This document shows positions 1 through 13,200 of a stretch of 64,000 nucleotides of DNA, piece after piece. This DNA comes from Pelecanus crispus (taxonomy: Eukaryota; Chordata; Aves; Pelecaniformes; Pelecanidae): positions 9,188,372 to 9,252,371 of the forward strand of contig NC_134655.1 of assembly GCF_030463565.1 (NCBI RefSeq), given 5' to 3'. A program made the translations under genes and the position numbers. Every line of letters begins with the position of its first letter. Positions within the stretch are counted from its first letter, which is position 1. A model generated the notes under the pieces. That model was not told where the DNA came from and searched no databases. It worked only from the letters and a program-made list of their open reading frames with translations.

Positions 1-1243
1 AGGAAGGTGAGCAACTCCTGGATGAAGACACAGGGAGATACTAGCAACACTGTTATGGCAGCTTTTAAGAAATCAGGCTGCAGTTTGTGCTGTCAATACC
101 ATAACATGAAGTATCACCTAAGGGACAGATTCATGAAGAATGCTACATGTGTGTCAACTTTTTAAAATAATTTAAATGAAATTTCATATTGCTATGCTAT
201 TGTCATCTGTGCAACAGTGGTATCAAGGTCCACTTCTGACACCTTCTAAGCCCAGCAACCCCACTGAAGTCAACGTCAATGAAAGGTGACCACTGGCCCA
301 AACAACTCCACTTTTAAAACTAGACTACTGTATTTAAGGCCAGGCTGATAAGAAAAGGCTTCCAGATACTCAGATTCCCAAAGCTGTTTGAAATAGTCCA
401 ACTTCAAGAGAACAAGAAAATTAAACTGTTCCCAAAAGATCATTAAATTTGTTTCATTCTGAATTTAAGTGTTTGCTCCCTCTACTGGTTCTCCTGCAGC
501 AGTTAGCAAGCACTAGTTAATAGAAGAGTAAAACTAATGAACAATCCCAAACAGGTTTTGCATGAGTGACATTTGAGCCAGTTGCTAATAAAACAAATTC
601 CACTCCATCCATATTCATCATAAACAGGGGAGTGAATGTGTAATGAAATAATCTATTCTAAAAGCATTTCAGAGGTTAGTGAAACAGACTGTAAAACTGA
701 GTATGGTAGTGATTTATTTTAATATTATGTTAAATAATAGAGCAGATTATAACCCCGTAGAGCACTGGCTATAAACAGCCCATGAAAATGTAGGTGCCCA
801 ACACATAAACACTAATGTTGCATTGAAGGAGGGAAGGATGAGAAAGACTGCAGCATTTAGTGTCAAGTCCTTTTGGCAGTTATTCAAATATAATCTGAAG
901 TTCCCAGGGCATTCTTCCAAAAAGCAGGGATAACCTTGGACTGCTCACAAACATTCCCTCTCAAGAAAATAAAACATTGTCCATCACCAAATACGATACT
1001 GTGCTATCAGGAATTAACCCATTACCTACCAATACATAAAACTGGAAATACAAAATTATTATGGAATGCTTAAAATGCTATGTTCTAAGTGACCATTTAA
1101 AAATCAAGCTTTTTTACAAGATTATTCTGATCAAAGCAATATGCTTAAATCTAGACATTATTTTAGTAATATTTTCAGAGATGCAAGTTAAAGACATGGT
1201 TTAAAACAACAACTGATTTTTTGAAACATCAAAAGTATTTTAC
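1..1243 (-). other. MTMR1 intron 10 (partial)
   Basis: A/T-rich intronic sequence after donor GTAAAA at 1243. I see no exon, RNA gene or recognisable repeat in it. The catalytic exon of MTMR1 is expected further left, outside the window. Confidence 0.85.
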
Positions 1244-4200
1244 CCTTATATATTCCAGCCAATGTGTGGAGTCCACATTTGATAGCCACCGAGCCTCATC
1301 AATAGTAGGATAAACTATTTCTTTAAGTTTACGCAGGGATTCTCTCATTACGTGTATATTATGAATTTCCAGGAAGACCAACTCTGCATTTGGGTAGGCA
1401 CTTTCACTTTCATATCCTCCACCTTTTGCCTGTCATTCAAAAAGTAAAAACAAACGAAAAAAAGAACATGTACAGGACTTCAGTATGAGGTTAAGAGAGT
1501 TATTTTGATCACGTTTCAGGATTTTCTGAGAGAAAGGATTATTTTAGCACTAATAAAAACATATTTTTGGCTTTTTTTTTTTCTAAGAAGCACTAAGGTA
1601 TTTTTTTTAGGTGAAAAATTCTAATTGTAATAGGCTACATTTGATAATACATTCATATACCTGCCCCTTTTTACTAACGTAACCTTTGGTCTTCTGTGGG
1701 CTTTACTGCATCATTTCTCAGCTATGTCTTCATGCTGCCTTCAATTCCTGCCAGCCTTTCCAAAACGCTACAAGCAACCCACCTTTCTTCCCATGCCCTC
1801 TTTAGAGACCCTTCTTTATCTCTTTTCAACATGAACTTCTTCTCACCTCATCTCCTACTCAATCTTCAGCCTTGTAATATAGAACTACTAGTGCTAGTTA
1901 TGATACCAACCTACCTTGTTTGTATCTGCAACACTATTCTGTCTGGCATCAAAGATGATAAGTTTATGTGACTGAGCATTGGCATCCATTATTGTCTGCA
2001 AATATTTTTCATCTTCTTTGCAGCGCTTATCATTTGGGCCTACCGACGGCTGACTGCATCGTGTTATTGTTGCTTGGCTCTCAGGATGAATCCAGGATAA
2101 CACCTGGAATAAAAGAAAATTATTTTAGTTTACTACACTACTATAAAAGCAGCAGGCCAGAGTGCAATTAGACAATCACACTGCCTACAAGGCATTATTT
2201 CCTGGCAAATCAACAAATGCAAGTTTAAGGACAAGCTGGTGCAAAACAATATTGACAGCACACTAGCACTGCTCATCCCAAATCTGAGCTTGAAATACAA
2301 AGTGATTCTAAACATCTTAGCTTTTATTTCTAATGAAAACTAAGCCTGCTACTGCATCTTCCTAATTAGAAAAAAAAAGATCAATGGAGGAAGAAAAACT
2401 TCCATGTGGAAGTCTATGGACCTGTACACCTCCTTGCTAAGCAGATCTACAGCACGAAAACCGTCACCATCCAACATATTTAAAGGGATTAAATATGGGG
2501 ATTATGCTACCTGCAAAACCTGTCCATTCTCAAGAAAACCACTACAGCTGTAGGACATTCCAGACCAAATCAGAACACAAGCTAATATGTGAATTAGCAT
2601 CAGATACCATTGTGGCTTAGAAGTGTTAACTCCAAGCAAAAATGTATTACATGGCACAATAACCAAGCAATCAGACTGACATTTGAGTTGCTCTCTTCAG
2701 TTCTAAACCCACCAAGCCTAATTCTTCTTTCTTTGCCTCCCCTTCCCAGGAAGGAAGCCGGCCCACTGTTATTTAAAAAAAAGCCTAAAAGAACTCTGAC
2801 CATTTCTTATAAACTACAAATTTGTAGAGCACTTTTATCTCCTTGTAAAAGTTTCACTTACTGGAACTCTGCCTTTTGCTCTAAACGCTGCCACCTTTGA
2901 GAGGTCATCATCCTTTACACTGGTTGGCACAACAAGAATAGCAGGATACGTATCACAAAGCTCATAGGTGCTGTTAACTTTGGATATTTTCCAACTCTCA
3001 TTGGGCAAGCCCTGTATGAAAGCAAAACATTTTTGTATTTTTCAGGTTAGACCTTTACATATCTGAGATTGGGGCGATGAAAACTTTTATATGCTACGTA
3101 CTTTTTTCTTTTAAATAAGCTATAAACTTTAGATCTTCACATAAACCAAAACACTGAAAGTCTTTCTTATTTATTATCTTTAAAACTGATATGCAAAATA
3201 ACCATTTGAATAGGCTGCACACTCAGGTAAAAAGTGATCATATAGTGAAATAAAAATAGTTTTGCAACTAGGAAACTGTAGATTTACAATGACAAACTAC
3301 AGTTACTCTTCTGTTTAATGCTGCTTATTCAAAAGCAAATTTTTATAAAGCCTATATCTTCTAGAAACAGTACTTGAAAAATGGGGATTTAAGAATGCAT
3401 GTTAAGATAGACCAGTTTGCTCAAGTACTCAGCACCCGTTATCTCCATCAACTTTAGCGGGCACTCAGCACTCTCGAAGTCAGGCCACTTGTATTTTATT
3501 ATCTAAACATGTGATCTAGACAGCCTCTGTATGTGCACCTAGAGCTGAAAATTTTGAGTAACACACAGAGACTACACAAAGTACTTATGTAACTCACCTG
3601 CCTCTTATATTCTGCCATTGGATCATACACTTTCCAGCCATTAACAGCAAACTTTTCTTTATAACTGAATGCAAAAAGAGGCTAAAGACAACAAAGCAAA
3701 GGCATAAATTACTGTCTGATGGACTGTATGCACAATAAGCTCCAAAACAGTGAACCTTCTAATATTTAAAATGTAACACTTCTACAACTCTTTAACAGCA
3801 GACAATAAAACCTTCAGTCAAGACTGGACAACACTGTGCTAGAAAGAAAATGAAAGACAGTTTCATCCTTCAAGAACATGCTATATAATTAACAAGATCA
3901 AGATAGGAAACAGTCAGAGAGAGTTGAAGCTACTTGCCTGTGATCATACAACACATCAATGGCAATGCCAGGATGAGGAAATTGGTCTTCTACCTCCCAA
4001 CCAGTTCCTTACCCATACAAGCAAATGAAATAGCGTTTTGCAGTTAACTAATAATAAGACTAATTGTACCTATTTGTTGTTTTTAGACAGAACTTCTAGA
4101 CTGAATTATCTACTGCAGAAAATAAGAGTCAATACATACATATTTTTAACCAGCAACATTAGGCAAACCTAGATCTCAAGGGTTATGTACAAATTAACTA

Positions 4201-7200
4201 ACTTCACCGATAGCAGGACATAGCATAATGTTTTACAAATTAATGCAAAAAGGAAACAGGGTCAGAGTAGCTTGTCTGCTCTGTAACAGATTTTATGAAT
4301 CAACATTTCAATGTTTGTTATACAGCCCTTGTATTTCCCCACCTACACTTCACAAAAAGAGGAGGGCCAGTGACAGCCTTCTGTACACCTTAAGACTTAC
4401 CAGCCCATTAGAAACAGGAAATGCGCGTGTTACAAGGTTTTCAAAAATCTCCAATCTGTTCTGCTCTTCCTGTTTATAGGCCAGCCGCAAATTTCTCATA
4501 TCCTGTCAAAAATAAGTTACACTATTTTACTCTATGATAAACTAAAAAAAAAAAAAGCAGTTATAAGAAATTTGATTGAAGGCAGGCATATATGTAGCAC
4601 TAAGTCACTGACATCATCTAACCCACATTCGAACAGAGCACTGTAAGTGTCCGTATCAGATGACTAGGATCGTCATTAGAGTTGCTAGGTATCATAAAAA
4701 TAGCCATTTTTCTTTGAATTCACTCTTGAGACAAAAGGCAGAAGTGCTTAAGACTGCAAGTAACACAAGAGGAATTGAAATACATTATGTAAATGAAGCG
4801 GGGTTCAAATATGGGGAAGTGATCAGACAGAAAACCACCACATGTGCATGCAGATTCTCTTACAGAAAAATGAAATTAAAATACTTGAATATGAATAAAT
4901 CTCTACCATGCCATACCTTGCAAACTATTTCTATACCACATGAGTTGTCTCCATGGCTCTGCACTCCAATTTTTTCAACTCTACTTATGACTCCAAGGGG
5001 AACATCAACAACAAAAGGTGGATCCTGAAATTTGTATATAAACCAAATGAATTTTGTTACATTAGGAGGAACACAAACTAATATTATTCATGTATGTTTC
5101 ATTAGAGACAACTGTAATTCCTGTTTAATAGTCTGCTGTGGAACATCATACTTCACTTACACCAAATTTGTCACTTTCTGAAATCCTCTTCAGCAACATT
5201 CCTATCTGAAACAATATGCAGATAGATAGTGAAGTCTTACCCTTTCAACACTTTTGATATACATTCTGAAGTCCGTCACTGTTAGTGTACCACTGACTGC
5301 TCCCATAAATGGACAGATATACATAACATCTTTAGCTGGAAAACAGACCAATTAAAGCTTTGTTTTACTATTACAGACATTGGTTCCATCAAAATCTATT
5401 TCCATTTAAAAATAGCACGATTTTTGCAGTTCCAGAAGATTTTGATCCTTGACCTCTATAGGAAAGCCTACTCTTCAGATGCTGTCAGGACTGAAAGAGC
5501 TCTCTTTATCTCAACGATGAAAACAATCAAATTCCTCAGTCCCACTGCTGCTCAGCAACTACTGAGCAACTGAGGCTGGGCTCAGCTAGCATGGGCTGCA
5601 GTGAGGGCAGGCAAGTAATAAAGCACCCTGCTGGTATTCTTAGCTGCAGGTGGCTCTGGTCCCTGCCCTGAGGTGTGAAGCACCCACACTCACCTCAGAG
5701 AGAGAGCATCCAGGTGGGCAATTACTGATGTGCACGCAACTGACCTCCAAGTAATTCAGTTATATGCCCGTATCTTTGTTTTCACTTTTATTTGAAACAG
5801 CTAGTATTCTTTTCTAGCCAAGTACTGGACTGCTAATACAGAGCTTGCCATCACAGGCCAGAGTGAAATAAATCTCATTAAGAACTGGAAACTAAGTTTT
5901 CCGTAACTTCATCTTCTTTGCTATCGCAATTTTGAAGCTTTTGAATCTATGGAGTATTCTTGGCATCCCCAAGCAGAAATACAACCTATACACCTATACG
6001 GAATAAACTAACCCTTGAAAAAAAAAAAAAAGATTCATCTATATGGAGCAAGACAACCTCTGGAACTGATTTCTCCTTCCTACATTTGGATTTAAAAGAC
6101 AAAGAAAAGAAATACACATCAAATCAGCTAATTTAAAGTGGTATTAAATTAAAACAACAAAAGTCAAAAGGAAATAATATTCTGTTTTTAAATAAATAAA
6201 CTAGTGATTTAATAGGATTCAGTGTAGTACTCAACAGTATGCTTACCAATAACTTTGATTGATTCTCCAGGAAAAAGTGGAGCCTCTTCCATCTGTGCTA
6301 GTTTGTTTCCATCCCGCAGCGCCTGGCAGAAATCCAAAACCATGAGTAAATCTCACTTTCCATCTGTACTACATCGATACATTTTGATGCAAAGTGCTTT
6401 TACTACCAGATTACTGGAACACAAGAAGTGTATCTTTTTTTACAAGGCACAACTGTATTAAACAGTACCAGAGTTAAAAAAAAAACAACACGCACACAAA
6501 ACTCGGTATTATTTACACAGACATACATGTTAGTAACATATCAGTAATAAAGCATTTATGCAACGATTAGTTTCACATGCTAGCTACATATAGCATACAA
6601 AAATATGAACAACAAGATCAGCCAAAATTTGTAATTAATAATTTGTTAGTCTTTTGCTAAATGCAGGTACTGTTTTGGGTATGTTATCTACTTGAGAACA
6701 TTTTAAAGCTCATATTAATTTTTTTTGCTATTCTTAATGTTGTTTATTTAATGTTTGAGTATTTTCATCTGAGAGAATTATACGGCAGAAGCCTTATTTA
6801 TATAACATTTTAATTTCGTATTTTTGATAGCAAGAAGTCAGAAGCACCCCAGGATGCTCTATTTCAATCAATATCCTACTGAGAGTGCCACAGGTTATGG
6901 AAGAGGTCCATTATAGGAATTTTGGATCCGGAAGATCAGATTAAGAATGAAGTAATAATGAAATATAGAAGAACAATTAGCAATTTTAAAATAAGGGCCA
7001 GTTCCATAAATTTTCATTTAGGTCAATGGCTTCATTCCTGAATGATACAAGATTGATCCTTTGGGTCCTTTGTTGGCGGCTAAGATTTACAACGTACTAA
7101 AGATTTTAATTAAGAATAAAAGGGTTTGTGGGACTTTTAAGGGCCATGTAAGAAAGTGATCTCTTTCATGTCAACATGATGAGATATTAAGGTTTCAATT

Positions 7201-10200
7201 TTTTACATCCTGAAGTAAGAATAAATATAATGGGCTATATTACAGTAAACAAATAACCCTTCCCTTGTATTACAGCTCTGATCCACATACAAATAATTGG
7301 TAGGATTTGTTTGCCTCCAAAGAAACTACCCCAAGCCCTAATTAATAAATAATTTCTAGAGATATTTAAATTGATCTCTTGCTTTAGATTTTCTTGAAAA
7401 CTAACAGAATTTTATATTCAGCACCCAATCACAAAAGATGATGTGTAGAGAATTAGCCAATACTTACAAGCTTAGAAGGATGGATATGCTCTGTCAGATA
7501 GGGGCTTACGTGCAGTATGACATTTTAGACTACATGACATTACACAAAAACCCTACCTAGCGCATAACTGGTTAGCACACTAAATGCTTTCTACGGATTC
7601 TCTTGCATGAGAAATATAAGATTTGTATGTAGTGTACAAGTACTAATATTTTGTACCTTGCTACACAGTTAATGAATGAAAGATGAGTAAAACTTGCCAC
7701 CTGATCAGGTTCTGCTTCAGAATGATAGCCATTGTGTCCATCCTGAATCTCCTGCATTGCATGAGGCAGCAGTAGGGCAAGAGAGAAGTAACAGGAAAAA
7801 AACATGCAGACAACAAGTGAAAGGACAGAATCTTTTCTTTTCTGTTTCCCTTTTTTTTTTTTCTTCTTTCCTTAAAAAGACAGCATATACTTTAACTCCA
7901 GTTTAGCTATTCAAAATCTTCCACTCCTGGTACAAACTACTTTCCACAGAAAGGAATCCAAGCTATTAGCACAATGCTTTTAATGTTATTTGGCACAACA
8001 CAAAATGAAAAATGTAATCCCTTTTTCACAAAAGAGTCAGCACTGGTAGATAAGAACATAAAAGTATGTACTGTCTTTTTAAGACAAACAACCTTATAGT
8101 GAAGAAAATTAATTCAAAGTATGCCACATGCTTATCAATAGAAGAAATTGAGTACAGCTTGCAATGGTAGTATTAGGGGAAAACTCATGCAGTCTTTCAA
8201 GGAAAAAATAGGTCGACATCAAATAGAAGTATCTAGACAATTTTTGAAAATGCTTTACTGTGTAAAACATGTTTTAATTGAACTTTCAGTTTTATGGCTT
8301 CACATATTTTTCCAGCAACTCCTGTGTTGGAAACCTAGTCAGTAACTTTACAGAACCTAAAATTACTCCTTACAGCAAAATATGCAAACAATTCACATTT
8401 TTATGTTAATTTATTTTTGCATCATATTGGCAGCAAATCCTGAACATTAATTAAATGTCTTTAATAAACATAAGGTCCCTATGCACTTCAGAGAGAAGCA
8501 CAAATGTCATAGGGTCATATGAAGTCATTGTTTTAATACGTTCAGCCTAAATTGTTCTTCCATCTTCTTTCTTTATTAACTGGAGAGAAGTTGTGCTCAT
8601 GACAGTCTATTATTCCCAGTTCACGTGCAAAGAACTTCTCACTTGATAGACTGTAAAACCATCCTCAGTCTAAATTTACAAATGTTCACTAAAGTCAATT
8701 TTTCTCTTTATAATATTTCTAAAGAACCCTCAAAAAAAAAAAAACTTAGAAGAAGGACTTCAGATATCTTCAGATAATTTGAACACTACAAGAGTTTAAA
8801 AAGTTATAATTAATTAAAAAACCCTTTCAAATTATAAAGGACTCCTAATGTTTATGTATTGGTGGAATTATGTTAAATAGAAATTACTTAAATTTCAGAC
8901 CATAAAAATGTTGTTTCTGAAATTAAAGCAAAGCAGATATTGTGATCTCTGGAAGAAAACCAGGACAACCAGCAAATACACCAAAAGATTTTAAATAAAT
9001 GAATGAGAGAGAAGCACAGCAGACCAGTCAAAGACCAAAGCCTTTACAAAGAACTATGAAAAACTGAATGAAAACAAACAATTTTTGTTACTCAACCCAG
9101 ACCAATTATTTCAAGAGCTATCTATTAAAAAAAAAAAAAAAAAGATCAACTTGTGGATTTGTATGCTTGGACTAAACACATCATTTTCAAATATGTAAAC
9201 AACAGATGAGAAAAAGAAATCATTCAGACTTCATCTCTTGGTTTGAGATGGAACAAGAGGTCTTTGTTTGAATAAAAGTGTTAGACACATTTCATGAACA
9301 ATGTCAGAACACTGTCCAGATCATTTCTCACTCCATAAATGTTACTCAGAGAGAGAGGGACAGAAAACAAGGCATGCCCTTTTTATATCTCCAATGAACA
9401 ATGGGCAAGACCTAGTCTCAAAACTATCATTAAAAAGATGCAGGTCATTGCACTAGTGCCTAACTTCAGACCTAACCTTCAATGCTACTACAGGGTGGTA
9501 ACAATTAAGGTAAAACATGTACAAAGGCAAGCATGAATTGGTATCTTATTTAAACAGGATAGACAAAGACGTAACGCTTTTACCACTAATATTCTTCAGC
9601 ATAGATAGCACGTTAGAGCTGCTAATATAGTACTCTGTAGTCTGAAGCATGTAAGCCTCAGTTGCAAGCATCCATTTTGTCAAAATTAATGTAATAAAAC
9701 TGAAGTTAGTATTGCACATTCATAACATAATTTAAAAATACTGCTCTCTTACACATCGACTTTTATTGCTCATGAAAACATTGTAACATATAAAAAGCAT
9801 TTCTATGGCAAAGAAGCTGTTGCACTGCATAGCAAAATGGTCTGACTGGTTCATAAAAACCATTAATGAGGTAAAGAAGAACGCTTGACACACCAAGATC
9901 TCACACAGCACAAAAGACAAACAGGTAGGAGGCCGTTTTACTGCTAGCCAAAGGTAATCTTACCGGTATAACAGGCCTCCTGTACACCTGTTAGTTAAAA
10001 TATAAAATGTTATCCAACAAAACACACAGATTTGATTTGTTAAAGATACTATATCTTACTTCATCAGATTTTCAGAAGAACTCTACTTCCAAACATTTTA
10101 ATTATAGCCAGATTTTGAAAGAACTTAACAAAATTATGCAGATCTAGTAGCTCTCATTTGCAGAATTGTTTTGGTCTAAAACCAATCTAGCCACTTCATT

Positions 10201-13200
10201 TTAGTGATGTAACAAATGCCAAGCTCTTTTGAAACATTAATTCCTAATCACCCTTTTATCCAGCTACAATGTGCTATTGTGAAAAGAGAAGAACGAACTT
10301 GGTAATCCTTCTAGGTGGAAGACAATAAGCCTGCAATAACAGCCATGAAGTATAACCACCATATCTTTTGGATTCAAATGGCAAAACAAGGATAGCGGCA
10401 ACTCTTCTCAACTTATTTCTGAAGGTGTCTGTATTCAGCTACTATAATCTAGGCAATTTTCATTTATATGAACCCCTCATTCAAGAACACTCTCCAGGCA
10501 GAGAGCAAGTCAGAGAAGACATACGCAGCAGAGTTCAAACTCAGAGCGATATCATGTTGCTGTAGGGTTTAGCAAGCAAGAGCTCGCTCAGCGCTCTCTA
10601 GTTTTGATAATTCACTTGCAGCCCCTTTGCTTCCGTTTGACCCCCGCCCCCAATTACATTCTGGTAAGTTACACAGAGAAACATGAGTAACACCATTAGA
10701 CACAAGAATCGATATATTTACCTGTTTTTGCAAACATAATGACTGAAATATTAAAAAAAGGATGGAAGAAAGAATAAAGCCGTGAGTTCCCGGTAAATCC
10801 AGCAGAAGGCAACAGAACTGCCTGACCAGTTCCAGAAGCACACACACACATCTGGCCCTCCCTGAAGGTTCCGAGTTGTTGTAAGATAGTCTCTAAATGC
10901 AGCAATTCAAGGTAACCAAAGGTAACGAAGACCCAGAAAACTGATCAGCGTGCATCAAAAGGGAAAGATGTCTCAAAGGAAAACTGAGTTATAAATGGGT
11001 GTTATCTTTTTACATGTGAATTCCATAGTAATAATGAATAAACCCAGCCTGTTAGCGGTACTGACTAAGCAACTAACCTTACCACTGAACTTCTGCAGAA
11101 GCTAAGTGCAAAGGAAACCCTCTCCTAAAGCATAGACACCTCTTCACAAGATACTGGTCCTGAACATAACTAAAGACATTCTAGGATAAAAAATTCCATG
11201 ACGTTATACACAAATACGGGATTTTAAAAAAATCATAGCAATGCAATGATGCCAAATACAATTTATACACAAAAATCCTGAATACCACCAGGCTTAAATT
11301 TTTTTCTTTCATTTCTAAGAAACAGAGAAGGAAGGAGAGTTTTAATTATGCCTTAAAACACTTACTGCTGTTAAATAATATCCAAGACGAGCTGGGTACA
11401 GAGAAGGAGGTTATTTAGAATTAAAAAGTGCTCTTCATTCCAGAGGAATGTGTTCTAACTCAGAGATAAACTGAACACAAAGCTTACACACTTGGATTTT
11501 ACTAAAATGAAGTCCTTGATCTACAGGGCAAATACAACATCGACAGCTGTAATGCAAGGTCTCCCACAATGTTTTATCAAAGATGTTAGCCTTGACCTGA
11601 AGTAAGCATTTGCAATTCAGCTGCCATAGTTTGGAAGAGCTACACTTTTTTATGAGTATAAGCTGCTGACTGTGCCAATAGTGTGAAACTCTGTGAGGTG
11701 AATTTTTAAGTAGACTACGGTCAAAAACATTTTGTGGATTCATCTTCAGGCTTGGGCTGAATCTGACCTGCTGTCACAGAATCTAAAATACACTGTTTCT
11801 GGACAACAAACTTTTTCATCACAGAGCATATTAGAAAATACGTTAAAATCCAGTTAAAACCAAGAAAAGATAAAATCTTCATCTGGCCATTTTGCATGAA
11901 GATCGTGAAACTGTTTCAAAGAAAAAAGGATCTAGATAGCAGCAGCAGCCTGGGTTTCTTAAAGGTACCTGAAAACACAGGTGACTTTTGTCAATTTGTA
12001 AGAGAAGGAAAACTGCACATGCTCCACTCTTGACAGTTCAGTTGGCTGGCTACATATAGAAAATGGCAAATAAGCATGCAAGAACAGGGGTAAAAAAGCA
12101 TAATGGAACCTATCAGGTAAACCATACTGTGCAATCATTACCTTAATGAGAAAAGTGTTACTGGAAGGGAATGAAAAAGGTGATTTTTTTGTTTGTTTGT
12201 TTGATGTTAAGTTCTCTGTCTCTGGTAAAACCCTATGAAAAATGGTAAGTCATTTATGTTCTTTGCACAGTAACAAAGACATATGCATTTCTTTTTTGTG
12301 AGATATGGAGAGCTCAGTTCCGTACTCTGAATGACACATGCTATCAGCCTGTAACTACTGATCTACTTTACCAAATTTTTTTTTATGTAGTAATCAAAAG
12401 AAAAGACAACTCACTTCTGGCATTTTATTCAAAACATTGACTTTTAATTTTCCTTTCACCTCTCTCTTAATTTTTATTCCATAGACTTCAATGCCACTAT
12501 TCTAAATACGGAGGAAAACACAAAGCAGATTCAAAAGACTCCTACGCATAATGAGATGTTTCTAGTTCTGAGACATTCAGCGATCACTTAAGCACTTGCC
12601 ACCTGATAATCAAGGTAGCACTGATTATTAAGACTTTCCTGATCATTCACTCTTTTATCTTAAACAAACCAACGCATTCCTCAAGTCACTTACCCTGTAG
12701 TCTCTGGACACGCCTTCTGATGGGACAGAGCCTGAAATCTGACTAGAAATGGTTGCAGCTATCAGCTGTTTACACCATTCCACATGGGATCCAGTCGGGC
12801 TACAAAAACAAAGTATTTCAAATTATTTAGCAGTAATTCAAAATGTATATTGAGAACAGCACAGCCACTGAGCACATCCAGAAAACGAGACCATAAACGA
12901 TGACTAACATAACAAAGATTAGCTTGCTTTGTGGGCAGAATGCAACTGTTTCACTGATCAAATTAGGGAAAAGGATTTTACTAGATCTTATCAGAGAGGT
13001 AGAGCTGTCAGTAAGTTAAAACGAGGTTAGGGTCCAAGGAACTTAGAAAAATACTGGTTTCCTTACCCACTGTAATTTTTTTCATCACACTCACATTTTT
13101 TTCTTAAAGCCATCCATGGCATGAATTTGGCCAAGTAATAGGAAACTCCTTACGCTTTCCTCATTATTATTTCCTGATTATTCAGTAAATTCTCAAAATT

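Larger units (their letters stand above)
1430..6246 (-). other. MTMR1 introns 9 to 3
   Basis: Short introns between exons 10 and 3: 1430-1914, 2104-2861, 3012-3597, 3682-4400, 4503-4916, 5025-5240 and 5336-6246. Nothing beyond ordinary intron sequence was seen, except a G/C-richer block at about 5540-5720 in intron 3, which has one good minus-strand donor-like site (GAG|GTGAGTG at 5692) but no convincing acceptor or open frame. Confidence 0.85.
6323..12693 (-). other. MTMR1 intron 2, with alternative exons
   Basis: A 6.4-kb intron separating exons 2 and 3, both phase 0. It holds the 87-, 24- and 51-nt candidate cassette exons. The rest is A/T-rich and has no recognisable transposon, only short homopolymers (A-runs near 9127, T-runs near 7851 and 12184). 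It is the longest intron of the MTMR1 part, which fits regulated splicing. Confidence 0.85.

Noticed and set aside
4660..5028. 122-codon plus-strand open frame overlapping MTMR1 exon 5
   Set aside because: Antisense shadow of a well-supported coding exon.
5540..5720. G/C-richer block in MTMR1 intron 3 with a donor-like site
   Set aside because: No matching acceptor and stops in the relevant frame. Exons 3 and 4 join perfectly without it.
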